Assembly (NCBI RefSeq): GCF_001310815.1
Contig: NZ_BAZK01000005.1
Coordinates: 186,001 to 250,000 of the forward strand
Direction of reading: 5' to 3'
Origin: Pseudovibrio denitrificans JCM 12308
GTDB lineage: Bacteria > Pseudomonadota > Alphaproteobacteria > Rhizobiales > Stappiaceae
Length of the DNA: 64,000 nt
Below, piece after piece: positions 26,784-35,530 of this stretch; within the stretch, counting starts at the first letter, position 1; every line of letters starts with the position of its first letter. The translations under genes and the position numbers were made by a program. Under the pieces are notes generated by a model. The model worked only from the letters and a program-made list of their open reading frames with translations. It made no database searches and was not told the DNA's origin.

Positions 26784-27998
26784 CTAAGTGAGTTTTTCTG
26801 GTGAGTGCAGCGCGGACTGTTGAGACTGCTGTGAAGCGTCTGCCAGTTCGTTCTTCGCACTTTGAACGGGTTGATAAAGTTGGGTTATGCTCCGCGCCAT
26901 TTGCGACAGAGTGAAATTGGATTTGAGATGGTCCTGCAGTTGCAGGCTCAGCTCGATCTGTTCATCCGTATGCGACAGCGCCCAGCTGACGGCGTATGTC
27001 AGGGCTTGCTGGTCGTCTGGTTGAACGAGTGTCTTCTTGTGCTGTGCATAGATTTCCGGAATGCCACCAACACGAGTTGTGATCAGTGGCTTTTGAGCGG
27101 CAAGCAGCTCCAGCACAATGTAGGGAAGGGCTTCTGCTCTGGACGGAATGACAGCTGTTTTTCCAAGGGGGAGAGCCTGATCGACTTTCTGGAAGCCATG
27201 GAACGTGATGTAGGCCTGCAGGTTCCTGTCGCTGACCATTTGCTCAAAGAGCGTACGATCCGGTCCGTCGCCGACAACAGCGAGGGTTGGCCTGGAGTTG
27301 GTGTTGCGATGCAGATCATCAATAGCGTTGATGAGCAGGTCTACCCCTTTGAGCAGACGTAACTCACCGATAAACAGGAGATCAGCAGCGTCTTCATCAA
27401 TGGGGCTTTGCCAGAACTCAGTTTCTCTCAGGCCATTATGAACGATCTTGCTGTTTGGGCGTTCGCCCTTCATGCCGATCTTTTGTTGATAAGCGGCTTT
27501 CTCAAACGCACTGGTAAACACTAGTGAGTCTGTGAGCGGTCTCAAGAGCTTTTCAAGCGTGATATAGACCTTGCCTGAGGTGCTGGAAAAGTCGTAGTGC
27601 AGGCTTCCGCCGTGAGGGCTGTAAACACGTCTGGTTGGGAGGCCGCGTAGTTTAAGTGCTGAGCCGATTGTACGTGCCCATACTCCCCCTTTGGCGCCAT
27701 GGCCGTGCAGGACATCTGGCTTTAAAGGAGCAAGATGTTTGAGCAGTTTGAAGAAGCTGAACAGGTCTTTGGGAGCGAGCGCCCGCGCCATTGGAACGGT
27801 GATTAAACCCAGAGAAAGTCTGGGTTTTAGTGCTTCGAGCTGTGCCAATGAAGAGGATGGAATATCGTTGGAGGCGCAGACGATGCCGAGCTCGTGACCC
27901 ATCTCAATCTGCTCTTCGACCAGATCCATAAGATGGCGAAACGCGCCGCCCAAAGGCGCACGTATGCAATGAACGATTTTCAGCTTGTCCGTAGACAT
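26784..27998 (-). CDS. Glycosyltransferase family 4-type protein
   Basis: A GT-B glycosyltransferase of 404 residues, acting at the cytoplasmic membrane face. An N-terminal domain contains APLGGAFRHLMDLVEEQ and DVLHGHGAKGGVWAR. The C-terminal nucleotide-sugar domain shows LLFIGELRLLKGVDLLINAI, VVGDGPDRTLFEQMV and PSRAEALPYIVLELLAAQKP with the EX7E-like site. ATG 27998 is preferred over a start 63 nt upstream because homologues begin at KIVHCIRAPLGG. It is first in the minus-strand operon with the sugar transferase and Wzy/ligase. Confidence 0.88.
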   Translation of the reverse strand: MSTDKLKIVHCIRAPLGGAFRHLMDLVEEQIEMGHELGIVCASNDIPSSSLAQLEALKPRLSLGLITVPMARALAPKDLFSFFKLLKHLAPLKPDVLHGHGAKGGVWARTIGSALKLRGLPTRRVYSPHGGSLHYDFSSTSGKVYITLEKLLRPLTDSLVFTSAFEKAAYQQKIGMKGERPNSKIVHNGLRETEFWQSPIDEDAADLLFIGELRLLKGVDLLINAIDDLHRNTNSRPTLAVVGDGPDRTLFEQMVSDRNLQAYITFHGFQKVDQALPLGKTAVIPSRAEALPYIVLELLAAQKPLITTRVGGIPEIYAQHKKTLVQPDDQQALTYAVSWALSHTDEQIELSLQLQDHLKSNFTLSQMARSITQLYQPVQSAKNELADASQQSQQSALHSPEKLT

Positions 27999-28181
27999 CC
28001 GCAGCAAACTCCCCACCGCGCATGCATGGTCTGATGCTCCCCAGCACAGACCGCCGCGCAACTGAGTTTATTGCTAGCTTAAAATACTGTTTGACCTGTT
28101 AATCGACAGGGTTAATTAACTCTTAACCTGCGGTTTTAGCTTAACAAGACGCAAAGGCATGTAGGGTGCATGCTCTTAATT

Positions 28182-28739
28182 TTAAAAGAGCCGCTCGTGC
28201 ACATACAGCGTGTCACCCGGACGGACCGGTGCTGTGATTGGAACAACGCCGTTGGTCACTTCAGCGCCCAGTTGGCGGGTCAGGTCTACATCTTGCTGGC
28301 GCGCGCGTGCCGTGAAGCCACCTGCTGTTGCAATGGCGTTCTGCACTGTCATGCCTGGAAGGTAGGCATACTGGCCTGCGTTTCTGACTTCACCCATGAC
28401 GAAAATTGGACGATAGACGGCCACTTCAACAGAGACATCCGGATCGCGGATGAAGCCGTTCTTCAGGCGTGCACGGATCATGCTTGCCAGTTGCTTGGGT
28501 GTTTTGCCGTTTGCGTTGACTTGCCCGATGAGTGGGAAGGCGAGGCTACCGCCCTGATCAATCTTGTAGGTGTTGGACAGATCAGCCTGTCCAAAAACAA
28601 TGATGCGGACTTCGTCACTCGCGGCAAGTGTGTAAGGCTGGACCAGTTCCTCATGGAAAGCAGGTTCTGGCTTTTTATAAGATGAACAACTCGTTAACAG
28701 AGTTAAGCCAGCAATAACTGCTAGTAGGCGCGGGCGCAT
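28182..28739 (-). CDS. Polysaccharide export lipoprotein (Wza/ExoF-like, short)
   Basis: A short OPX protein of the Wza family, for polysaccharide export across the outer membrane. The 185-residue precursor has a lipobox (LLTSC) and the Poly_export domain YTLAASDEVRIIVFGQADLS with the YKIDQGGSLAFPLIG strand, then one SLBB repeat (IFVMGEVRNAGQYAYLPGMT). Wza itself is about 380 residues, so this is the short type without the C-terminal barrel helix. ATG 28739 is chosen for its AAGGA; an in-frame ATG is at 28760. It diverges from the Wzc-like gene. Confidence 0.9.
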   Translation of the reverse strand: MRPRLLAVIAGLTLLTSCSSYKKPEPAFHEELVQPYTLAASDEVRIIVFGQADLSNTYKIDQGGSLAFPLIGQVNANGKTPKQLASMIRARLKNGFIRDPDVSVEVAVYRPIFVMGEVRNAGQYAYLPGMTVQNAIATAGGFTARARQQDVDLTRQLGAEVTNGVVPITAPVRPGDTLYVHERLF

Positions 28740-28960
28740 TACGAAATCCTTTAAATTCATTGGGAGTATATTTCGGCGCTCAAGGTTAACAGAATATAAA
28801 TATTGTAATTATCCTCCAATTAATTTTGTAAGAATTGTTGGGCTCTTTGTCATTTCTTTCCAGCATTTGATTAAGGTGCTTAATAACTTGGTTACCCTGT
28901 CTATGCATTCTTGTGCGCAGAAAATTGTTTCGGGCTTTGTATTGAGTGGGGAAGTGGGCT

Positions 28961-31318
28961 GTGCCGCAAGAAGATGTCTTTCTTGATATGGGCGTGCTGT
29001 TCAAAAAAGTGCTGAAGGGACTCCTTTGGGTGATCCCGTTTGCAGCGCTGGTCGCTTTTGGCACCTTCTATCTGGCTAGCAAGCAGACCGCTAAATACAC
29101 CAGTGAATCCAAAGTTCTTATCGATACTGCGAAGATTGTGCTGCCGGGGCAGATCCGGAACAGCGAGCAGGAACGTTCCCTCTTAGATAAAGAAGGTATC
29201 GCTAGCCAGGTTCAGCTGCTGCAATCGCGCGATCTGGCGCGTCATGTTGTTCAGAAGCTCGATCTTGAAAACAACAGTGTGTTTGCTTCCAAGAGTGAGC
29301 CGGGCCTCGTTGATCGGCTGATGACCTCCGTTGGGTTTGAGCCAACTTCCAATCAGGTAAGTAAAGCTGAGCGTCTTCTGAACAAGTTCACCAGCAATCT
29401 GGATGTTTATCAGGTGGACGGTTCCCGCGTGATTGCGGTTCGCTTTACCAGCAAGGACCCGGAGCTGGCTGCGCGTGTTGCGAACACCGTGGTCAATGAG
29501 TACCGCACGCTGCAGGATAATGCGAAGCGAGCAGTGACTAACAACACAGCGGATGCGCTTGCTCCTCAGGTTGCTCGTCTTGAGAATGAGGTTGAGGCTG
29601 CACAGCAGAAAGTTGCTGAGTTCCGCTCCGGTGCTGATTTGCTGTTGGGGTCTGAAAACAGAACACTTAATCAGCAGCAGTTATCAGAGCTGAACTCTCA
29701 GGTCTCCGCTGCCATCGTGGCAAAGTCTCAAGCTGAAGCGCAGGCCAAGCAGATCCGGTCTTTGTTGGAGAATGGTGGATCCTTGGAAACTGCAACGCAG
29801 GTTCTCAATTCTTCCCTTATTCAGCGTTTGCGGGAGCGCCAGCTGGCGTTGGAGAACCGTATTGCTGAGCTTTCCACCACTTTGCTGCCGAACCACCCAC
29901 AGATCAAAGCTCTGCGCTCTCAGCTGCGTGGGTATGATCGTCAGATCCGTGCTGAAGCTGAGAAGATTGTTATTGGTCTTGAGAATGACGCCAAGATTGC
30001 TCAGGACCGTTATGTTTCTTTGAATGCGCAAGTGAATGAGCTGAAGAAAGAAGCTGCTCGTTCTGGTGCTGATCAGGTGCGTTTGCAGGAACTGGAGCGT
30101 GAAGCGCGTTCTAAGGAAGAGCAGCTGAACCAGTTGCTGGTGAGCCTTCGAGAAGCGGAGGTTCTGCAAGGTGTTGGTGTTTTGAATGCTGACTCTCGTG
30201 TGATTTCCCGCGCGTCTGTGCCTAGCGAGCCATCAGGCCGTAAACCATCTGCACTTGCTGCAATCGCTGGTTTCGCTGCGTTCTTCCTGGGATGTCTGTG
30301 GAGCATTGTACGGGCGCTGATCTCAGGTGAGGTGCTGCGCCGTGAGTCTTTTGCGACACCAGCAGCGCCTGCGGCCAATCCGAAAGAGTCTGTCGGGACT
30401 GCGACATCAAATGCGTTGGAAAGTGTGGTTGATGCAACAACCCGCAGCCATGCAGTTGCTGCACCTCCTGTTGAGCTGAAGCCTTCCTTTGAAGAAGAGG
30501 AAGACAAGCCAGCTCCTGAGGAGGAAGAGGTTGCTGAAGACGAGCTGACAGAAGAGCAGGCTGAGCTTCATGATGATGCCGAAGACGAAGCTGTGGGCGA
30601 TGAAGTTGAAGAGTTTGATGAAGAGCAGGATGAAGAAGAGCACGAGGTTGAAGTCCCTTCCATCGCTTTGAAGGAAGTGAAGGCGGACAATGCAAACCAG
30701 CTTGAAAAGGTGAGCCGTGTTGTTGTGCTGAGCGTTGAGGACGAAAGCCTTTCTTCTCGTGTAGCGCTGAGCTGCACTCGCAAAATTGCTGCTCGTGGCA
30801 TCATGCCTGTTGTTGTTGAAGTGCGCTCCGAAGGTGGGGAAGGTGCTCAGTCTATCCTGAAGGAAACTCCGCTTGAGGAAGTGGGTGATGTTCCGCAGTC
30901 CGAAGATGGATCAGAGCCGCTCAAGCCGGGCTTTTCTGAGTTGTTGGAAGGGGAAGCGGCCTTCACGAATGTGATCCACCGCGATCCTGTTTCCCGTGCG
31001 CACGTGATACAATCAGGTGTCATGCCTATTCGGGACGAGGTGGTCTATGGTGGCCGCTATAACCTGATCATGGAAGCGTTGGATCTGACCTATGACGTGA
31101 TTGTTGCTGACCTCGGCCTTATCGAGCCAAGCCTGATTTGCGCGCAGATGCTTTCTGAAGCGGATCGTGTGATTATTGCGACAGATGGTTCTCCTGCAGG
31201 GCCAGAACTGGAAAAAGCGCTCTCCATTCTGGAGAAGCACACCAAGGCACCTGTAGAGGTGGAGCGTGTGGTCAGCAATGAAGCTGCGGCGTGGTTGCAG
31301 GTTGATATGGCGGCGTAA
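28961..31318 (+). CDS. Wzc-like polysaccharide co-polymerase with degenerate kinase domain
   Basis: An inner-membrane chain-length and export protein of 785 residues. The Wzz domain starts near residue 10, with a first helix at about 17-40 and a second at about 430-450 (ALAAIAGFAAFFLGCLWSIV). Between them lies a long coiled coil with the GNVR-type ending RVISRASVPSEPSGRKPS. An extremely acidic linker (about residues 510-570) joins a C-terminal BY-kinase-like fold (VVVLSVEDESLSSRVALSC to DVIVADLGLIEPS). The Walker A loop and the Tyr-rich tail of Wzc are missing, so kinase activity is unlikely. GTG 28961 follows GGGGAAG. Confidence 0.85.
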   Translation: MPQEDVFLDMGVLFKKVLKGLLWVIPFAALVAFGTFYLASKQTAKYTSESKVLIDTAKIVLPGQIRNSEQERSLLDKEGIASQVQLLQSRDLARHVVQKLDLENNSVFASKSEPGLVDRLMTSVGFEPTSNQVSKAERLLNKFTSNLDVYQVDGSRVIAVRFTSKDPELAARVANTVVNEYRTLQDNAKRAVTNNTADALAPQVARLENEVEAAQQKVAEFRSGADLLLGSENRTLNQQQLSELNSQVSAAIVAKSQAEAQAKQIRSLLENGGSLETATQVLNSSLIQRLRERQLALENRIAELSTTLLPNHPQIKALRSQLRGYDRQIRAEAEKIVIGLENDAKIAQDRYVSLNAQVNELKKEAARSGADQVRLQELEREARSKEEQLNQLLVSLREAEVLQGVGVLNADSRVISRASVPSEPSGRKPSALAAIAGFAAFFLGCLWSIVRALISGEVLRRESFATPAAPAANPKESVGTATSNALESVVDATTRSHAVAAPPVELKPSFEEEEDKPAPEEEEVAEDELTEEQAELHDDAEDEAVGDEVEEFDEEQDEEEHEVEVPSIALKEVKADNANQLEKVSRVVVLSVEDESLSSRVALSCTRKIAARGIMPVVVEVRSEGGEGAQSILKETPLEEVGDVPQSEDGSEPLKPGFSELLEGEAAFTNVIHRDPVSRAHVIQSGVMPIRDEVVYGGRYNLIMEALDLTYDVIVADLGLIEPSLICAQMLSEADRVIIATDGSPAGPELEKALSILEKHTKAPVEVERVVSNEAAAWLQVDMAA

Positions 31319-31353
31319 GGGCTGCCATTTAGCAGCTTATTCTCAAAAGAATT

Positions 31354-32571
31354 TTAGTGCTGCAGGCGGGCGAACATTCCGCGGATGCGGCGGTATAGCT
31401 GCCAGAAGCTCTGGTTGTTTCTGAGCTTGCGTTTTGAGCTGAGTTTAGCGCTTTCTAGGGCTGCAGCAAGCTTGCCTTTAAAGGTAAGGGGCTCGATCCA
31501 GTCTTTGAGATACTCCGGCTCAGCCCAAGCCAGTTTGAAGCGTTCTTCTCCTAAGCCGAAATCAAAGACTTCCAGGCCTTCTTCGCACATGTCTTCAATC
31601 ACGTGTTGCATGAGCAGCTCACCCGGGCTGTAGCGCATCAGGTCTCCGCTGATGATGGATGTGCAGTAACAGTAGATGCGGTTTCCGGATTTGAGGCTGA
31701 GACAAGTGCTGATGATCTCATCATCAAGTTTCAGGCTATAGATCAGCGGCTTTGTTGGGTTGTCCTCTTTTGCCAGATCAGCGAAAGCCTCTCTTGCGAA
31801 GCTTTGATAGTTGGGTAATGCAAAAGCTGTTGGAATGCCGGTTTCGGCTTGCCGCACTTCGCGTTGCTTGATCATCGCGTCCACAGTGGCTGATGCACCT
31901 TCGCAGGTTGCTTCTTTTGTGAAGGTGAGTGTGCCTAGAGACTGTAGCTTGTTCAGTTTGCTGCGGTGCTTCTTGCGGGCGGCTTTGGAGCGTTTTGCTT
32001 TGACGAACTCTTCTGCAGAGCCTGTCAGCTCAAACGGATAGATTGCGTTGGTGCTGGTGGTATCGTCCATGCGCACCAGAGGGTTGTCTGCGGCTTCCAC
32101 CTTAAAGCTCGTGTTGCCCAGGTGAATAAGATCAACTCCCCATGCCTTCAGTTCAGCAATCAGGCGAGGGCGGAGGAAATGCGCTTGTGGTGCGGCCAAC
32201 AACTCCTTTGACCAATACCCTGTGTTCTGGTTGAAAATCTCCTCGCCGAGCCATCTTGCCGTTTTTGCCAGATGGCACTGGTGAAGGGCGAGGGGGAGTA
32301 GGACGTGGAGTTTCTCGTTGATGTATCCAGCAACAATCAAGGTTGTGGCTTTTTCGGAAGCAGCCACGTGTTGTGCCCAGCTTTTGCACCATTCATAGGC
32401 GTGGTACGCACTTCCTTGGGCTTCTGCTTCCAATGCCAGCCAGTCTGTTCGCAATTGCTGCAGGTCGTTGCCGGTATAAATCTGAAAGGAAAGTTGGTTC
32501 AAATCCAGCGTGGTCTTGCGATCAGCGCATGATGTGCTCTCGCTTTTTTCGGTGGATTGAGGAAGTGCCAT
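31354..32571 (-). CDS. GNAT/FemAB-like acetyltransferase (CelD/BcsL type)
   Basis: A 405-residue member of the Acetyltransf_6 group, cytoplasmic acyltransferases often found in exopolysaccharide and cellulose clusters. Visible features are SAYHAYEWCKSWAQHV, the middle basic segment KRSKAARKKHRSKLNKL, the SLKLDDEIISTCLSLKSGNR strand, YSPGELLMQHVIEDMCEEG and VFDFGLGEERFKLAW. ATG 32571 (AGGGC upstream) is preferred over 32631. It converges with the Wzc-like gene. The likely role is decorating a polysaccharide precursor, by context only. Confidence 0.8.
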   Translation of the reverse strand: MALPQSTEKSESTSCADRKTTLDLNQLSFQIYTGNDLQQLRTDWLALEAEAQGSAYHAYEWCKSWAQHVAASEKATTLIVAGYINEKLHVLLPLALHQCHLAKTARWLGEEIFNQNTGYWSKELLAAPQAHFLRPRLIAELKAWGVDLIHLGNTSFKVEAADNPLVRMDDTTSTNAIYPFELTGSAEEFVKAKRSKAARKKHRSKLNKLQSLGTLTFTKEATCEGASATVDAMIKQREVRQAETGIPTAFALPNYQSFAREAFADLAKEDNPTKPLIYSLKLDDEIISTCLSLKSGNRIYCYCTSIISGDLMRYSPGELLMQHVIEDMCEEGLEVFDFGLGEERFKLAWAEPEYLKDWIEPLTFKGKLAAALESAKLSSKRKLRNNQSFWQLYRRIRGMFARLQH

Positions 32572-32725
32572 TGAGAATGCCCTAAATAAAATACAAGGAA
32601 TTATTAGTTCCAAGCTCTTAATGAATCTCAAATCTAACTATGTAGAGCAACCCAAATTGAAATTAATCGTAAATAATTCCCAGTTACAATTTGATACAAT
32701 TTCGGTTGGGAACTAGGGGGTCTCC

Positions 32726-33802
32726 GTGCGGAAATCCTTCAAACATTTATTTATTAGTTGCGCGAGTTATCTTTTTAGCAGTCGTGGTCCCGCTCGTTTT
32801 TTTAAAGGGGTGACCGCTGGCGATGGTGTTATTTTTACGCTGCACCGCGTGCTGCCCGCATCGGATCGTGCTTTTCAGCCCAATAAACTCTTGGAAATCA
32901 CGCCTGAGTTTCTTCGTGATACCGTCAAACAGGTGCGGGCTTCTGGATACGAGTTTGTATCATTGGATGTTGCGCTTGAGCGGCTTCGGGCAAGTGAGAA
33001 GTCTGCCTCCAGGTTTGCTGTTCTGACGTTTGATGATGGCTACAAAGACAATCGTGACGTGGCTTACCCAATCCTGAAGGAACTGGGTGTCCCTTTCACA
33101 ATCTTCATCAGCAGTGAGTACAGCAACCATAATTCAGAGCTTTGGTGGATCATTCTGGAGCAACTCATTGCTGAGAACGCAAGTGTTACTCTGCGATATG
33201 GTGAGCGGCAGTTTACCTATGATTGTTCGTCAATTGAGTTGAAAGAAGCTGCTTTTGAAGCTTCACGCTGCATGTTAATTAGCGAAGTGCCTGAGACGGC
33301 TCAAAGGGATGTTGTTCGGGAAGCTGCGGAGCGATACGGCCACGATTGGCGAGCTCTGTGTCGGGAACTTATTCTTTCCTTTGATGAGCTGAAAGAGCTT
33401 GCTCAGGACCCTCTAGTGAGCCTGGGTGCTCATACGGATACTCATCCGATGTTGGCACGGCTTTCAACTGAGGAAGAGATCCGGCAGCATATAGAGGCCG
33501 GGCAGCAGGAAATGGTTGCGCGACTTAGCAAGAGACCGACTATGTTGGCTTACCCTTATGGGTTTGCAGAGGCGGTTGACCGACGGTGTGAAGCTGTGGC
33601 GGAGGAACTTGGGTTTGCGGCGGCTGTTACAACGCAGCCTGGAACGCTCTCTGCGAAGAATCTGGAGCGGCCCTATCATTTGCCACGGGTCTCGCTAAAT
33701 GGATTGCATCAAAACCAGAGGATGGTTGATGTGTACCTGACCGGGGCAGCCTTTGCGGCTTATCACGCGGTGAAACGCGTAGGGTCCTGGCTGCAGAGGT
33801 AA
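32726..33802 (+). CDS. Polysaccharide deacetylase
   Basis: A 358-residue carbohydrate esterase family 4 (NodB) protein that removes N- or O-acetyl groups from polysaccharide. Motif 1 LTFDDGYKDN gives the base Asp and metal Asp, motif 2 GAHTDTHPML gives the metal histidines, and AYPYGFAEAVD resembles motif 3. There is a hydrophobic N-terminal segment (HLFISCASYLFSS) but no clear cleavage site. GTG 32726 has AGGGGG 6 nt before it. It lies at the end of the exopolysaccharide cluster and diverges from the GNAT gene. Confidence 0.88.
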   Translation: MRKSFKHLFISCASYLFSSRGPARFFKGVTAGDGVIFTLHRVLPASDRAFQPNKLLEITPEFLRDTVKQVRASGYEFVSLDVALERLRASEKSASRFAVLTFDDGYKDNRDVAYPILKELGVPFTIFISSEYSNHNSELWWIILEQLIAENASVTLRYGERQFTYDCSSIELKEAAFEASRCMLISEVPETAQRDVVREAAERYGHDWRALCRELILSFDELKELAQDPLVSLGAHTDTHPMLARLSTEEEIRQHIEAGQQEMVARLSKRPTMLAYPYGFAEAVDRRCEAVAEELGFAAAVTTQPGTLSAKNLERPYHLPRVSLNGLHQNQRMVDVYLTGAAFAAYHAVKRVGSWLQR

Positions 33803-33804
33803 CG

Positions 33805-33825
33805 AGCGCTAGAAAACCTAGCGCT
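33805..33825. terminator. Shared hairpin, deacetylase / DUF2842
   Basis: AGCGCTAG (33805-33812) pairs with CTAGCGCT (33818-33825) around AAAAC. It overlaps the DUF2842 stop codon. The T content on the plus side is low, so it is a modest terminator. Confidence 0.6.
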
Positions 33826-34021
33826 TCTTATAGGTCCAGCTGATGATCATGCCTGCCGGGATAACCCAGATCAGGCCAGCGATTGCGAAGAAGATCAGCT
33901 TAAGGGACCAGTGTTTGTCTGCCATTGTCAGATCACCAATCACCATGGCGACGAAGACATAGACGACCACAAATGTGACCAGAAAAATCATACCGATGAA
34001 GCGGCGCACTGGCGAAGCCAT
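33818..34021 (-). CDS. DUF2842 small membrane protein
   Basis: A 67-residue two-helix inner-membrane protein of the DUF2842 family: RRFIGMIFLVTFVVVYVFVA, a short loop, then LKLIFFAIAGLIWVIPAGMI and a basic tail TYKKR. ATG 34021 has AAGGAG at good spacing; a reading 69 nt longer lacks support. Its function is unknown to me. It diverges from the heme A synthase gene, a neighbour also involved in membrane energetics, but a link is not shown. Confidence 0.75.
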   Translation of the reverse strand: MASPVRRFIGMIFLVTFVVVYVFVAMVIGDLTMADKHWSLKLIFFAIAGLIWVIPAGMIISWTYKKR

Positions 34022-34311
34022 ATAGTTCTCCTTGAAAGCCTCATTGCATTGGGCTTTTCTTTTCCGCGCAAGCCATAGTTCAAAATGCATATATTTTTCA
34101 AGAGGATCTTGCTGACAAATTGCAAGTCTCGCTGATCAGATCCTACTGTTGAGCCTCTAAGCCTATGACAGCGCTGCGCTATTGAGTGGCCTGCTTTCGC
34201 CTGAAAATTCTAGGTAATTTGTCTAGACTGCTGTGAGGATCTGCGTATTTTTCCTGATTTGGCTGCGGATCTGACATATATAGGGGCAAACAAGCTCTTC
34301 GAATAGGTGTC

Positions 34312-35397
34312 ATGTCTACTCCGTTCTACACTTCAGATCTTTCCGCTCAAGACCTATCCAACCGCAGGCAAATTCGCGTGTGGTTGCTGTTCATCTGCTT
34401 TTTGATTTTGGCCATGGTTGTTGTTGGTGGGGCGACCCGTCTGACGGATTCCGGCCTTTCCATCACAGAATGGAAGCCAATTCACGGTGCTATTCCGCCT
34501 CTGAATGCAGCTGAGTGGGAGGAGGAGTTTGAGAAGTATAAGCAGATCCCTCAGTACAAAGTTCTCAATGAGGGGATGACACTTGATGAGTTCAAAGGCA
34601 TTTTCTGGTGGGAGTGGGGGCATCGCCTGCTGGGCCGTGTGATTGGCCTGTTCTTCTTCATTCCATTGGTGTGGTTCTGGGCACGCGGACAGGTCAGTTC
34701 CTGGTTGAAACCACGGCTTGTGATCGCGTTTCTGCTGGGCGGTTTGCAAGGTGCGATTGGCTGGTGGATGGTGGCTTCAGGGCTGGTGAACCGGGTTGAT
34801 GTGAGCCAGTATCGTCTCGCCGTGCATTTGAGTGTGGCGTGTATTCTGTTCGCCTATCTCTATTACCTTGCTGGCGTTCTCAAGCGACGTCCTGAGTTAA
34901 AGCGTGATGGCTGGGATGTGTTTGGTGACGGCCTGATGGGGGCGTATGGTCTGGTTGCTCTGGTGCTCTTCCAGCTGTTCCTTGGGGCATTGGTGGCTGG
35001 CCTGAATGCGGGCCTGACCTTCAACACATGGCCGCTGATGGATGGGCAGATTATCCCGTCCGGTCTGTTCATCATGTCTCCTTGGTGGACCAACTTCTTT
35101 GAGAATGTGATGATGGTGCAGTTCCAGCATCGCATGATTGCCTACCTGTTGGTTGTGGCTGTGTTCCTGCAGAGCTTTTATCTGATGCGTGGGAACCGGG
35201 ATGCCGCATTGAAGCAGAATGCCAGCTGGTTGATGGTTGCGATTGTCATTCAGGTTTTCCTCGGTGTCGTAACACTGCTTGGCATGGTTCCAATGGATCG
35301 CGCATTGGCACATCAGGCCATGGCGCTGATTGTTCTTGCGCTGGCTGTTGAGCAGGTTTGCCTGCTGCGCCGGGAAAAGGAAGCTGCGCTCAGATAG
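34312..35397 (+). CDS. ctaA: Heme A synthase (CtaA/COX15)
   Basis: CtaA oxidises the C8 methyl of heme O to a formyl group, making heme A for aa3-type cytochrome oxidase. The 361-residue protein has eight predicted helices and COX15 signatures: VVGGATRLTDSGLSITEWKP, FWWEWGHRLLGRVIGLFFF with a heme-ligand histidine, GGLQGAIGWWMVASGL, VHLSVACILFAYLYYLA, VQFQHRMIAYLL and DRALAHQAMAL. Its length and the long WEWGHR region match the alphaproteobacterial/mitochondrial type. It is monocistronic, closed by the hairpin at 35439-35462. Confidence 0.95.
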   Translation: MSTPFYTSDLSAQDLSNRRQIRVWLLFICFLILAMVVVGGATRLTDSGLSITEWKPIHGAIPPLNAAEWEEEFEKYKQIPQYKVLNEGMTLDEFKGIFWWEWGHRLLGRVIGLFFFIPLVWFWARGQVSSWLKPRLVIAFLLGGLQGAIGWWMVASGLVNRVDVSQYRLAVHLSVACILFAYLYYLAGVLKRRPELKRDGWDVFGDGLMGAYGLVALVLFQLFLGALVAGLNAGLTFNTWPLMDGQIIPSGLFIMSPWWTNFFENVMMVQFQHRMIAYLLVVAVFLQSFYLMRGNRDAALKQNASWLMVAIVIQVFLGVVTLLGMVPMDRALAHQAMALIVLALAVEQVCLLRREKEAALR

Positions 35398-35438
35398 TGA
35401 TTCCGGTTTCTGGAGTAAGTGATTGATGTAGAATCGAA

Positions 35439-35462
35439 AAAGGCGCCTTTAAGGGCGCCTTT
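35439..35462. terminator. Terminator, ctaA / metY
   Basis: Nine-pair stem (35439-35447 with 35454-35462), TTTAAG loop, A-rich before and T-rich after. It lies between converging genes and probably serves both. Confidence 0.85.
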
Positions 35463-35530
35463 CTTGCTTTTGAGCTAAAGCTTGGAGATTGATTCATTTT
35501 TCAATCTCAAGTCTTTGACTTATTTGAGGA

